NCBI GenBank assembly: GCA_021775875.1
Contig: JAJFHA010000002.1
Span: forward strand, 166,228-230,227
Source: Hyphomicrobiales bacterium
GTDB taxonomy: Bacteria > Pseudomonadota > Alphaproteobacteria > Rhizobiales > NORP267
Direction: 5' to 3'
DNA length: 64,000 nucleotides
Positions 35,553 to 44,071 of this stretch are shown here, piece by piece (positions within the stretch are counted from its first letter, which is position 1; every line of letters begins with the position of its first letter). Both the position numbers and the translations under genes were made by a program. The notes under the pieces were generated by a model. That model did no database searches. It saw only the letters and a list, made by a program, of their open reading frames with translations, and was not told the DNA's origin.

Positions 35553-36865
35553 ACGAAATAACTCTTTCCGTCATATTGATTGTTATCCTGTTTGGTATGT
35601 TGGCTTCCGGCGTTTGGGTAGCCTTTTCGCTCCTCGCCGTAGGGTTTGCCGGGATCGTGCTTTTTTCCAATGCGCCTGTTGGTCAGGTGCTGGCGACAAC
35701 AGTTTGGGGGGCTTCGGCGCAATGGTCGCTTGCCGCCCTGCCGCTGTTTATCTGGATGGGCGAGGTGTTGTTTCGATCGCGATTATCGGATGACCTGTTT
35801 TCCGGTCTCGCGCCCTGGCTCAACCGGCTGCCTGGACGGCTTGTGCATGTGAATATTCTGGGTTGCGGGTTGTTTGCTGCCGTATCCGGATCATCTGCTG
35901 CAACCTGCGCCACCGTTGGCAAGGTAGCGATTCCTGAATTGATGCGGCGTGGATATGATGAGAAGCTGGTGCTGGGCACAATTGCCGGGTCCGGTACACT
36001 CGGATTGCTGATCCCGCCATCGATTATTTTGATAGTGTATGGGGTAGCGACGGAAGAATCTATCGCCCGTCTGTTCATGGCTGGTGTGCTGCCGGGCATA
36101 CTCGTGATCGGGCTATATATGGGTTATGTGATGATTTGGTCTCTGACCCATCCAGGACGCACGCCGGCGGCTGACAAATCCATGGGCTTTCGCGATAAAA
36201 TGTGGGCGTCGCGCCGGTTGTTGCCGGTCATGGGGTTAATCACCGGGGTTATCGGATCGATCTACACCGGCCTTGCCAGCCCAACGGACGCTGCTGCGGT
36301 GGGTGTTGCGCTGGCGCTATTTCTTGCCTGGATATATGGCGACCTGACCTGGCAGGTGTTTCTCGACGGGCTTTTGGGGGCGACAAAAACCTCCTGCATG
36401 ATCGCCTTTATTCTGGCCGGAGCTGCATTCTTGTCAGTTTCCATGGGCTTTTCAGGATTGCCCCGGGCGCTCGCCATCTGGATCGATAGCATGCAGCTTT
36501 CGCCCTACGCGCTGCTCGGTGCGCTGACGGTTTTCTTTATCGTGCTCGGGTGTTTTCTCGATGGCATTTCGATTGTTGTGCTGACAACGGCTGTCATCCT
36601 GCCGATGATTGAAGCCGCTGGAATTGACCGTATCTGGTTCGGCATCTATCTGGTGCTTGTAGTGGAAATGAGCCAGATCACACCGCCGGTTGGCTTTAAC
36701 CTGTTTGTTCTGCAAGGACTGACCGGGCGCAATATTTTGCAAATCGCGGTTGCGGCTTTGCCATTTTTCCTTTTGTTGTTGCTTGCTGTCGGACTTTTGG
36801 TGTTGATCCCGGATCTTGCTCTATGGATGCCGAATTCCATGATGGGCGGTGGTGTTGCAGGTTAA
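35549..36865 (+). CDS. TRAP transporter large permease (DctM family)
   Basis: A 438-residue membrane protein with about twelve helices. DctM marks are PLFIWMGEVLFRSRLSDDLFSGLAPW, the loop AAVSGSSAATCATVGKVAIPEL (first Na+-site region) and LGLLIPPSIILIVYGVATEESIARLF, and SQITPPVGFNLFVLQGLTG near the end (second site). It is the Na+-driven translocation subunit. It is coupled to dctQ and followed 9 bases later by the MarR-type gene, so regulator and transporter are one transcript. Confidence 0.93.
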   Translation: MNEITLSVILIVILFGMLASGVWVAFSLLAVGFAGIVLFSNAPVGQVLATTVWGASAQWSLAALPLFIWMGEVLFRSRLSDDLFSGLAPWLNRLPGRLVHVNILGCGLFAAVSGSSAATCATVGKVAIPELMRRGYDEKLVLGTIAGSGTLGLLIPPSIILIVYGVATEESIARLFMAGVLPGILVIGLYMGYVMIWSLTHPGRTPAADKSMGFRDKMWASRRLLPVMGLITGVIGSIYTGLASPTDAAAVGVALALFLAWIYGDLTWQVFLDGLLGATKTSCMIAFILAGAAFLSVSMGFSGLPRALAIWIDSMQLSPYALLGALTVFFIVLGCFLDGISIVVLTTAVILPMIEAAGIDRIWFGIYLVLVVEMSQITPPVGFNLFVLQGLTGRNILQIAVAALPFFLLLLLAVGLLVLIPDLALWMPNSMMGGGVAG

Positions 36866-36874
36866 GGACAGACA

Positions 36875-37426
36875 ATGATGAAAAAGACGGGGACGAAAAA
36901 TCCTGACGATAAAAACATCAGCGAGCTTGGGCCTATCGTATCTTCGTCGCATCTGGCTGAAGGTGGGTCACCGGCACTGAGTGAAGTCGAATTCGGCATG
37001 ATCCTGGCCCAGCATGCATTTGGGCGCTGGATGGTGCGTTGCATGGCGGCGGCTGGTGTCAGCGACTTGTCACCGCTTGATGTATTGGTGCTTCACACGG
37101 TCAATCATCGCGGGCGGCCTAAAAAACTTGCCGATATCTGCCTTGTACTCAGCGTTGAGGATACCCATACTGTTACCTATTCAATACGCAAACTGGAAAA
37201 GCTTGGCCTTGTAAAAAGCGGCAAGCAGGGTAAGGAAAAAATCATCGCGGTGACGGTATCAGGTGAGGCTGCCTGTCTGAGATACGGAGATATTCGGGAA
37301 ACCCTGTTGGTTGAAGCGGTTCGCTCGACGGGATTATCTGAAGAACGGATGAGCGAAATTTCCGGCTTTCTGCGCGCCCTGTCGGGTCATTATGACCAGG
37401 CCGCTCGAGCTGCCTCTTCCCTGTAA
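36875..37426 (+). CDS. MarR-type winged-helix regulator
   Basis: A 183-residue winged-helix protein. The DNA-binding part spans about 70-140 (LDVLVLHTVNHRGRPKKLADICLVL as the lead helices, VEDTHTVTYSIRKLEKLGLVKSG as the recognition helix and wing start, GKEKIIAVTVSGEAAC as the wing). An N-terminal polar tail of about 35 residues is longer than in most MarR proteins. AAGGA precedes the ATG. It is the last gene of the TRAP operon. It is the best local candidate to bind the operators at 31139 and 33805, but this is inference. Confidence 0.8.
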   Translation: MMKKTGTKNPDDKNISELGPIVSSSHLAEGGSPALSEVEFGMILAQHAFGRWMVRCMAAAGVSDLSPLDVLVLHTVNHRGRPKKLADICLVLSVEDTHTVTYSIRKLEKLGLVKSGKQGKEKIIAVTVSGEAACLRYGDIRETLLVEAVRSTGLSEERMSEISGFLRALSGHYDQAARAASSL

Positions 37427-37480
37427 GCCGGAAAAACTTTATCGGTATCAGAATCACGCATTCGGACTTATTATTGAACC

Positions 37481-38197
37481 ATGTCAATTTGGGGAAAACT
37501 CGGCGGTGCCGCCGCCGGATTTGCATTTGGCGGGCCATTAGGCGCACTGGCCGGTGCTATTGCCGGGCATATGCTGGACCGCCAGACGGAAGGTGAAAGC
37601 CCTGCTAAAAAACAGGTTGCATTCACAATCGGGGTCATTGCGCTTGGAGCCAAAATGGCGAAGGCCGATGGCGTAGTTACCCGCGACGAGGTTGAAGCGT
37701 TCAAGCAGGTTTTCCAGATCCCGCCCCATGAAATGAAAAATGTGGCGCGGGTATTTGATCTGGCAAAAACCGATGTAGCCGGGTTCGAAGCCTATGCGGG
37801 CCAGTTGGCGTCTTTATTTTCCGATAGCCCGCAAACGCTGGAAAGTGTGGTTGATGGCCTGTTCCATATCGCCAAGGCGGATGGTGTGTTGCATCCCAAC
37901 GAACTGGTGTTTCTGAATTCAGTTGCCCATATTTTTGGATTTAGCGAAGCTGTATTTGCCCGTATTCAAGCCCGGCATATGGGGCCCGACAAGGGTGACC
38001 CGTATGAAATTCTGGGCGTTGACAGGTCCCGGTCCGATGCTGAAATAAAATCGACCTATCGCAAGCTCGTGGTTGAAAACCATCCGGACAAAATGATCGC
38101 TCAGGGGATGCCGGAAGAATTCATCAAGATCGCTACCGAAAAACTCGCCCGCATCAATGAAGCCTATGACCGGATTGAGCAGGAGCGGGGCCTGTGA
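37481..38197 (+). CDS. DjlA-like TerB/J-domain co-chaperone
   Basis: A 238-residue protein. An N-terminal glycine-rich hydrophobic helix (LGGAAAGFAFGGPLGALAGAIAGHML) resembles the DjlA membrane anchor. Residues about 45-160 form a TerB-like helical domain (VIALGAKMAKADGVVTRDEVEAF and GLFHIAKADGVLHPNELVFL). A C-terminal J domain has DPYEILGVDRSRSDAEIKSTYRKLVVENHPDK with the HPD loop that stimulates DnaK. It works with DnaK at the membrane. It overlaps the amidase start by 4 bases (GTGA). Confidence 0.88.
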   Translation: MSIWGKLGGAAAGFAFGGPLGALAGAIAGHMLDRQTEGESPAKKQVAFTIGVIALGAKMAKADGVVTRDEVEAFKQVFQIPPHEMKNVARVFDLAKTDVAGFEAYAGQLASLFSDSPQTLESVVDGLFHIAKADGVLHPNELVFLNSVAHIFGFSEAVFARIQARHMGPDKGDPYEILGVDRSRSDAEIKSTYRKLVVENHPDKMIAQGMPEEFIKIATEKLARINEAYDRIEQERGL

Positions 38198-38955
38198 CCC
38201 CTGATTATACGGGTGGGCTGGAAATTGATATTTGCCCGTCTCCCAATTTCGGAGAGCGCAGGGGCGAGCGCAAGGTCGATATGCTGCTCCTGCATTATAC
38301 AGGCATGGAATCCGCGTCCGGTGCGCTTTCCTGGCTTTGCAACCCGGATAGCGAAGTAAGCGCCCATTATTTTGTATTTGAAGATGGCCGGGTCATCCAG
38401 ATGGTGCCGGAAATGGATCGTGCCTGGCATGCTGGAAAGTCGTTTTGGGCTGGCGACAGTGATATAAATTCTTGCTCAATCGGGATTGAGATCGCCAATC
38501 CGGGCCATGCCTGTGGCTCGCCTGATTTTCCAGATGAGCAAATGGAATCTGTTGTAGATTTGTGCAAGGACATAGTCTTGCGTCATGAAATTCTGCCCGC
38601 AAGGGTCCTGGCCCATTCGGATGTGGCACCGGGCCGCAAACAAGACCCCGGAGAGAAATTCGACTGGGCGCGATTGGCGTTGCAGGGTATTGGGCTATGG
38701 CCCGAAATCGACCAGCAATCAGGCAAAAATATTGTTTTGAAGCTTGGCGATACAGGCGCCGCAGTCGCAGATATGCAGTCCAGATTTTCAGACTTTGGGT
38801 ATGGCATTGAGGTGTCAGGTCAGTTTGATCGCCAGACAGAAATAGTTGTTGGCGCGTTCCGTCTTCATTTTTGCCCAGAGCAGAAGGTCGGTGAATTTGG
38901 CGCGGTTTCGAGCGCTATTCTGGATCAATTGTTGGCTGGTGCAATCCTGGTTTAG
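38194..38955 (+). CDS. N-acetylmuramoyl-L-alanine amidase (AmiD/Amidase_2 family)
   Basis: A 253-residue enzyme. The zinc amidase core has LLHYTGMESASGAL near residue 35 (first histidine), SAHYFVFEDGRVIQMV, IGIEIANPGH, and VLAHSDVAPGRKQDPGEKFDW with the second histidine and the aspartate. A C-terminal peptidoglycan-binding-like region (LGDTGAAVADMQSRFSDFGYGIE) follows. It cleaves the MurNAc-L-Ala bond in cell-wall recycling. The start is GTG 38194, overlapping the DjlA-like stop. No signal peptide was seen, so it may be cytoplasmic or exported otherwise. Confidence 0.88.
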   Translation: MTPDYTGGLEIDICPSPNFGERRGERKVDMLLLHYTGMESASGALSWLCNPDSEVSAHYFVFEDGRVIQMVPEMDRAWHAGKSFWAGDSDINSCSIGIEIANPGHACGSPDFPDEQMESVVDLCKDIVLRHEILPARVLAHSDVAPGRKQDPGEKFDWARLALQGIGLWPEIDQQSGKNIVLKLGDTGAAVADMQSRFSDFGYGIEVSGQFDRQTEIVVGAFRLHFCPEQKVGEFGAVSSAILDQLLAGAILV

Positions 38956-39257
38956 GGCGGAGATTTTGCAGGTGACCGAGAATATCCGGATTCACCCTGA
39001 ATTTTGTGCAATGCAATATTTTAACTCTTTATTAGGCATCGTGAAGTGATTTCGGGTTAATTGGCTCAAACCCTGAAATTCATTTAAATCATTAAGAAAC
39101 AACATGTAATTATATGTGATTTATAAAAGTGCCGATTTGCCAACAGATTTATGCTGCACCGCAATATTGACACAATTATTCCGCTAAATTGACGAAATAC
39201 AAATCCACTGAGCAGGCGATCGCTCGATCGAAGCGATTTTTTCTGCAGGAGTAATTC
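38956..39257. other. Intergenic region with a leader hairpin
   Basis: An AT-rich 302-base gap. TTGACA at 39167-39172 could be a -35 of the transglycosylase gene, though no good -10 follows. Close to the gene a small hairpin, ATCGCT (39219-39224) with AGCGAT (39232-39237) around CGATCGA, is followed by a T-run and then the ribosome site GCAGGAG. It looks like a small terminator-like leader element. No gene was found. Confidence 0.4.
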
Positions 39258-39833
39258 ATGACAATCTACAAGATGTTCAAGGCCGCGTCTGCGGCCTCAA
39301 TTTTCGTCGCGCTCATGGTGAGCGGAACGTCCGCAAATGCGGAATCAGTTTCAAATGATCCGGCCAATCTTGATCCGTCGGCGATGTTTGTGTCCATGTC
39401 CGGTTCGCGGTCCTCAATCAGCGTTCCTGACGGGCGTCAGGAAATTGGGCATATGATCGACCGTTCGGCGCGGGCAGCCGGTGTGCCGGTATCTCTTGCG
39501 CACGCAGTGGTGCATGTGGAGAGTAATTATAACCCCCGTGTCCAGGGAGCGGCAGGCGAGATCGGCTTGATGCAGATTAAACCAGCGACCGCGCGCGGTA
39601 TGGGCTTTAGCGGCCCGGCGTCGGCGCTTTATGACCCGGCGACAAATCTGCGCTGGGGCATGGCGTATCTTGCAGGGGCCCACGATCTGGCTGGCGGCGA
39701 TGTGTGTGGCACGATCCTGCGTTACAATGCAGGCCATGGTGCACGTCGCATGAACCCGATTTCGGCGCGTTATTGCCGCAAGGTTCAGACTTTCCTTGGC
39801 CAACAGGGCGAAACCCGGTCTGCCGGACTTTAA
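39258..39833 (+). CDS. Exported lytic transglycosylase (SLT domain)
   Basis: A 191-residue protein with a Sec signal (SAASIFVALMVSGTSANAE). The SLT domain spans about 60-160: the catalytic glutamate is in HVESNYNPRVQG, followed by EIGLMQIKPATARGMGF, NLRWGMAYLAGAHD and LRYNAGHG, all standard goose-type transglycosylase motifs. It cuts the glycan strand of peptidoglycan in the periplasm. An AGGAG site lies before the ATG. Its neighbours (amidase, RNase P RNA, dcw cluster) fit a cell-wall context. Confidence 0.9.
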   Translation: MTIYKMFKAASAASIFVALMVSGTSANAESVSNDPANLDPSAMFVSMSGSRSSISVPDGRQEIGHMIDRSARAAGVPVSLAHAVVHVESNYNPRVQGAAGEIGLMQIKPATARGMGFSGPASALYDPATNLRWGMAYLAGAHDLAGGDVCGTILRYNAGHGARRMNPISARYCRKVQTFLGQQGETRSAGL

Positions 39834-39900
39834 GTAACAAATAATTTATTTGGCCGGGATCGCTTGACGGTGGTTCCGGCCAGACTTTATCTAGAGGCGT

Positions 39901-40278
<378 letters not shown>

Positions 40279-40411
40279 GCACTTTTTCTTGGGGGTTTGC
40301 GACTCAGTCGACAAAGAGGCCAGTTGTAGCCCGTAGCGGAAGCTTTCAGCCTGGCGCATAAGGTTCATTATGGAACTTGAATTTAGTTTTACCATATCAG
40401 CGAATTTGAAT

Positions 40412-40470
40412 ATGAATGCGACCATTCATGTTTGTAAATGGTTGACAAAAGCCCCTCGTTATCTTACATA
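40412..40470 (+). promoter_or_regulatory. Promoter with inverted repeat in front of the DUF3800 gene
   Basis: TTGACA (40442-40447) is a perfect -35 and TACATA (40465-40470), 17 bases on, a usable -10. Just upstream ATGAATG (40412-40418) and CATTCAT (40423-40429) form an inverted repeat, and ACCATT (40421-40426) with AATGGT (40437-40442) a second that touches the -35. These could be operators. The inferred transcript would have a leader of about 75 bases. Confidence 0.55.
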
Positions 40471-40507
40471 AAACTTGAAGCGCAATTATATTATTGCCTT
40501 CTTTCCG

Positions 40508-40532
40508 AGGCCCATGCCAAAAGCGTGGGTTT
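40508..40532 (+). promoter_or_regulatory. Leader hairpin of the DUF3800 gene
   Basis: CCCATGC (40511-40517) pairs with GCGTGGG (40523-40529) through one G-U pair around the loop CAAAA; further A-U and G-U pairs extend it to 40508-40532. A short T-run follows, and the ribosome site GGAGG is 10 bases downstream. Structured RNA motifs are known upstream of many DUF3800 genes, and this may be one. Confidence 0.55.
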
Positions 40533-40553
40533 TCGTGTATCTGGAGGTAGAGT

Positions 40554-41174
40554 CTGACTTATATCGCTTATCTTGATGAGTTTGGGCATATTGGGCCTTA
40601 TATCAGCCGCGTTGACCCTAAACACAATGATAGCCCTGTATTTGGTCTGGCTGGTTTTGTCCTTCCTGCTGATAAAATTCGAGGGTTTGGAACGTGGTTT
40701 TTTCAGCGTAAGTGTGAGTTGCTTGACTTCGAAATTAAACGTTCTGGCGATCATCCCGCGACTTGGGAAAAAAAGGGTGCAGCGTTGTATACGGCCACAA
40801 ATGTGGGGAAGTATATTGAGCTTCGGAAATTCACCAATCGGTTTTTCAATAAAATAAAATCAGAAGGCGGTTTTGTATTTTATGTTGGGATCAAAAAAAC
40901 GATGCCGCCCGATCAGCATAATCCAAATCAACTTTATAGTCGGGTATTGGTGGAGGCCATTAAGCGTATAAATTCATTTTGTGATTCTGACTGTAGTCCA
41001 TCTGACAATTTTGTCCTTGTTCTTGATGAGCATGAACAGCGAGATAATCTGATAACAGAGTCGGCGCGTAGCATGTACAATACAGCTTTGCCAATGCGCC
41101 ATTTAATAGAACCGCCGTTTCAAATTGAAAGCCATGCTCAACGATGTGCGATCGGACTGACGTTCCCTCAATGA
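40554..41174 (+). CDS. DUF3800 protein with an apparent CTG start, probably 3'-truncated
   Basis: Reading from the CTG at 40554 gives 206 residues that begin like other DUF3800 proteins (LTYIAYLDEFGHIGPYISR). GGAGG lies six bases before this CTG; an in-frame TAG at 40548 blocks any longer frame, and the next usual start (TTG 40719) would remove the conserved first acidic motif YLDEFG. A second motif, FVLVLDEHEQRD, is present near residue 160. DUF3800 domains are thought to be nuclease-like. The expected end, with an 'xxADW'-like motif after ESH, is missing: the frame stops after ESHAQRCAIGLTFPQ. The gene may thus be decayed. Confidence 0.65.
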   Translation: MTYIAYLDEFGHIGPYISRVDPKHNDSPVFGLAGFVLPADKIRGFGTWFFQRKCELLDFEIKRSGDHPATWEKKGAALYTATNVGKYIELRKFTNRFFNKIKSEGGFVFYVGIKKTMPPDQHNPNQLYSRVLVEAIKRINSFCDSDCSPSDNFVLVLDEHEQRDNLITESARSMYNTALPMRHLIEPPFQIESHAQRCAIGLTFPQ

Positions 41175-41401
41175 TGATGGGTTCACCGCCTTTGGCGTGC
41201 TATGGTGTGGATGCTAACTCAATGCCACCTTTTCGGCATAAGCAACATGGAACGCTGTAACACTACTGACGCGGGGGATACGGCCATGATCTACTTGAAA
41301 CCGTACAAAAGCCGTGGCCGCTAAAGTTTGAAAAAAATGAGGCGGACCAAGGTTATCGGCAAGACTAAGGATAGCACGAAGTTCACCCGTGAGAAATCGC
41401 C
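41175..41401. other. Degenerate region after the DUF3800 gene
   Basis: No supported gene. Short frames (under 40 codons) overlap, among them one from ATG 41337 that ends at the start of the next gene as ATGA. The missing DUF3800 C-terminus does not reappear in any frame here, so the gene end looks replaced and not merely frameshifted. Confidence 0.4.
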
Positions 41402-41800
41402 ATGATCAAAGAGTATTCTATAGATGAACTGCCTGGGCGTACAAAGGTTCTCGCCATAGCCTTTTACGAGCTCCATCTGAAATACAAAGCGGGGCAGCTT
41501 GGTATCTTCAAACGCAAACATCTTGGCTCATTGGCGCGTTTGGCGGAGCAATGTGGTGTCCTTCAAACCGTCCATAGAGGAGATATAGGCGAGGGCAGCG
41601 CCGAATTATTTGTCCGGGTAGATGAACGTTTCAGTCTCGATCACGATCACGTCACTCGCATGATGCCGGACAAGGATCGCACCGCTATCAACAAGGCAAT
41701 CAGTTTCGCGCTCGACTCTCCCTATTCTGATTTGGTTCAGTTAGGTGACGAAATTGACCAAGCCATTGGTAAGCTGTTTGACCAAGCTAGAAAGCCCTAA
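41402..41800 (+). CDS. Hypothetical protein
   Basis: A 132-residue soluble protein with balanced composition and no known motif. It is predicted to be mostly helical (TKVLAIAFYELHLKYKAGQLGIF, HLGSLARLAEQCGVLQTVH, and LVQLGDEIDQAIGKLF at the end). No signal peptide, membrane helix or metal site is visible. The ribosome site before the ATG is weak. It lies in the AT-richer patch between rnpB and mraZ and is probably part of acquired sequence. I cannot assign a function. Confidence 0.45.
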   Translation: MIKEYSIDELPGRTKVLAIAFYELHLKYKAGQLGIFKRKHLGSLARLAEQCGVLQTVHRGDIGEGSAELFVRVDERFSLDHDHVTRMMPDKDRTAINKAISFALDSPYSDLVQLGDEIDQAIGKLFDQARKP

Positions 41801-42336
41801 GAGCGATTACATTTGGCCACTTATTTGCGGTCGAAGAATTAGAATGTTGAAAATGCTTTGATAGATTATGAGACTGACGAACAATATGTATTGTCTATGG
41901 CAGCAGTTTTTGCCTCCACAGGACGCCCAAGCTGAGGAGCAAACAGCCACCAGTTGATTGATCTGGCAATGTCCACTTTTTGGCACATTCCGGCCATCCC
42001 ATCTGCTTGCAGCAAAAGTCCGCTTCCCGCCCATTGTAGCCATTCAAATAATGGCAGCTGTTGGCACATAGCTGAAATATGGCTGAGTCCCGTAAAGCAG
42101 CGGAATGACCTTCCGTCTCAAACCTTCCCCGAACAAATCCACGGGCGCTTTATCCCCTGAAATAGTTTTGCAGAAATCCGGTGTGGGTCGTTTCAGTGAA
42201 TTCATCACATAAATTCACCCCGCCAACACCTTGATAAGGTTTTGTTAATCATGCCTTTTTATCGTGGTGCTTACGGGTCCCATATTAAGGCGATTGCAAC
42301 GCTCTGACCCTAGCTTCCCCGTTGACGACCATATAG
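41801..42336. other. Intergenic region with repeat-like sequence
   Basis: No supported gene. Around 41930-42110 several short blocks of the kind GCGGACTTTT, GTGGACATTG and GCGGAATGACC occur on either strand, which resembles dispersed intergenic repeats known from alphaproteobacteria. The open frames on the minus strand here (for example 41807-42043) have poor coding character. The last 100 bases lead into the mraZ promoter. Confidence 0.4.
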
Positions 42337-42361
42337 TCCCATGGTATCCCATATTATCCCG
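42337..42361 (-). promoter_or_regulatory. MraZ binding boxes upstream of mraZ
   Basis: TCCCA at 42337-42341, TCCCA at 42347-42351 and TCCCG at 42357-42361 repeat at exactly 10 bases. On the minus strand this reads TGGGA-N5-TGGGA with a third CGGGA, the direct repeat bound by MraZ in other bacteria. TTGACG at 42322-42327 may be the -35 of the dcw promoter, with the boxes covering the -10. MraZ would then repress its own operon. Confidence 0.75.
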
Positions 42362-42537
42362 TTTATAGAATATGTGACCGGGAGTGCGAATGTCCGCTTT
42401 TGTGCCGGCAGACGGTGAGGGAGCAAAATGCCATTTCCGGGAAATTTCCGGGTATTGGTGCTTCAAAATAATCTCTCCTCTGCTGTGGATTGTCGGATAT
42501 TCAGGGACGACGGATAACGTGAGGGACCAAAGGGCCA

Positions 42538-43020
42538 ATGGACAAATATCTGTCCACATACACCAACAAGATCGACGCCAAGGGGCGCGTCTCTGTTCCG
42601 GCACCTTTCAGGACCAATCTGGCCAAAGAAGATTTTGCGGGCGTGTTTTGCTACCCCGCCCTTGACCGTCCGGCGATTGACGCAGGCGGCGCCCTGCTGA
42701 TGGCGCATATTGATGATCTGCTTGAGCAGGTCGGGCCGTTTGCGGAAGATTTTGAAGATTTACAAGGGGCTGTATTTGGCAGTTCGATCAACCTGAAAAT
42801 TGATCAGGATGGCAGGATCATTCTGCCGGACGAGATGAAGGACCATGCCGGTATCAAAGATCAGGTGACTTTTGTCGGCCTTGGTCAATCGTTTCAGATC
42901 TGGGAGCCCGAAGCCTATCAGCGTCAGGCGGCTCAGAGCAGACAGAAACTACGAGATTTCAAAAGTCGTCAGAACGCAGTTGCCCAAAAGGCGGGTGCGT
43001 CTGTGAGTACACGGGAATGA
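42538..43020 (+). CDS. mraZ: Transcriptional regulator MraZ
   Basis: A 160-residue protein made of two SpoVT/AbrB-like repeats. The first has YTNKIDAKGRVSVPAPFR near residue 8; the second has LKIDQDGRIILPDEMKDHAGI near 88, with the conserved D-G-R-I. A polar, glutamine/alanine-rich tail ends the protein. It forms rings that bind direct TGGGA repeats and controls the dcw cluster; three such repeats lie about 180 bases upstream. The rsmH start overlaps its stop (ATGATG). Confidence 0.95.
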   Translation: MDKYLSTYTNKIDAKGRVSVPAPFRTNLAKEDFAGVFCYPALDRPAIDAGGALLMAHIDDLLEQVGPFAEDFEDLQGAVFGSSINLKIDQDGRIILPDEMKDHAGIKDQVTFVGLGQSFQIWEPEAYQRQAAQSRQKLRDFKSRQNAVAQKAGASVSTRE

Positions 43021-44069
43021 TGGTGGGTTGCGACCAACATACTTGGGGTGTCGCTGGCGGACCCGCCCGCCACATTCCCGTGATGCTCTCTGAAGTGGTG
43101 GCAGCACTAGCGCCGGTTGATGGGGAAACCTATCTGGATGGAACCTTTGGTGCTGGCGGATACAGCAAGGCAATTCTTGAAGCGGCAAATTGCAACGTTA
43201 TCGCGCTGGACCGCGACCCTGCGGCGATCACGGCTGGTCGTGCGCTGGAACAAAAATATCCCGGCAGGCTAAATCTTGTTGAGACGCGGTTTTCGCAGAT
43301 GGCGGATGCCGTGCGTCAACTTGGCGTTGAGCGGGTTGATGGTATAGCTCTGGATATCGGGGTCTCGTCTATGCAGATCGACCAAGTCGACCGAGGTTTT
43401 TCGTTCCAGTCTGATGGCCCGCTTGATATGCGTATGGGTGCCGATGGCCCAACGGCGGCGGATATCGTCAACAATTTTGAAGAAGCCGATCTGGCCCGTG
43501 TCATCTGGATATTGGGTGAAGAGCGCCGTTCCCGCGCGATCGCCCGCGCCATTTTGACAGCGCGTGAGAAGGCGCCGATTGAGCGCACTTCGGAATTGGC
43601 CGATATCGTTTCCAAAGCCCTTGGCGGGCGGCGTGGGGCGAAGCGTCATCCGGCAACCAAGACTTTTCAGGCGTTGCGGATGCTGGTCAATCAGGAACTG
43701 GAAGAACTGGCGCAGGCTCTGTTCGCGGCTGAAGCCATTTTGCGCGAAGGCGGACGACTCGTGGTGGTGGCGTTTCATTCGCTTGAAGACAGGATTGTAA
43801 AACAGTTTTTGAATACGGCGTCTGGCAGTGAGCCGTCGCCGTCACGGCATTTGCCGATTGCCACGAACCTCCGCGCCTCAGCAACCTTTTCGATTAAAGG
43901 CCGCAAAATGCTCAAACCGTCAAAAGCTGAGCAAAACACCAATCCGCGGTCCCGGTCGGCGCGCCTCAGGCAAGCTGTACGCACTGACATACCAGCCCGA
44001 AAATTTGACGGGCTGCTTGCCGGCTTACCCGAACTTCCCGAATTGCAACCTGCATCCGGGGGACATTGA
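43017..44069 (+). CDS. rsmH: 16S rRNA (cytosine1402-N4)-methyltransferase
   Basis: A 350-residue enzyme. It has HIPVMLSEVVAAL, the SAM loop DGTFGAGGYSKAIL near residue 42, DIGVSSMQIDQVDRGFSFQSDGPLDMRMG near 117, and the late motif VVAFHSLEDRIVKQFL, all standard RsmH (MraW) blocks. It methylates C1402 in the ribosomal decoding centre. The start at 43017 overlaps the mraZ stop; 43020 is also an ATG. It is the second gene of the dcw cluster. Confidence 0.95.
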   Translation: MMVGCDQHTWGVAGGPARHIPVMLSEVVAALAPVDGETYLDGTFGAGGYSKAILEAANCNVIALDRDPAAITAGRALEQKYPGRLNLVETRFSQMADAVRQLGVERVDGIALDIGVSSMQIDQVDRGFSFQSDGPLDMRMGADGPTAADIVNNFEEADLARVIWILGEERRSRAIARAILTAREKAPIERTSELADIVSKALGGRRGAKRHPATKTFQALRMLVNQELEELAQALFAAEAILREGGRLVVVAFHSLEDRIVKQFLNTASGSEPSPSRHLPIATNLRASATFSIKGRKMLKPSKAEQNTNPRSRSARLRQAVRTDIPARKFDGLLAGLPELPELQPASGGH

Positions 44070-44071
44070 GC

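Noticed and set aside
41175..42336. Possible insertion sequence between rnpB and mraZ
   Set aside because: No transposase frame, terminal inverted repeats or target duplication could be found.
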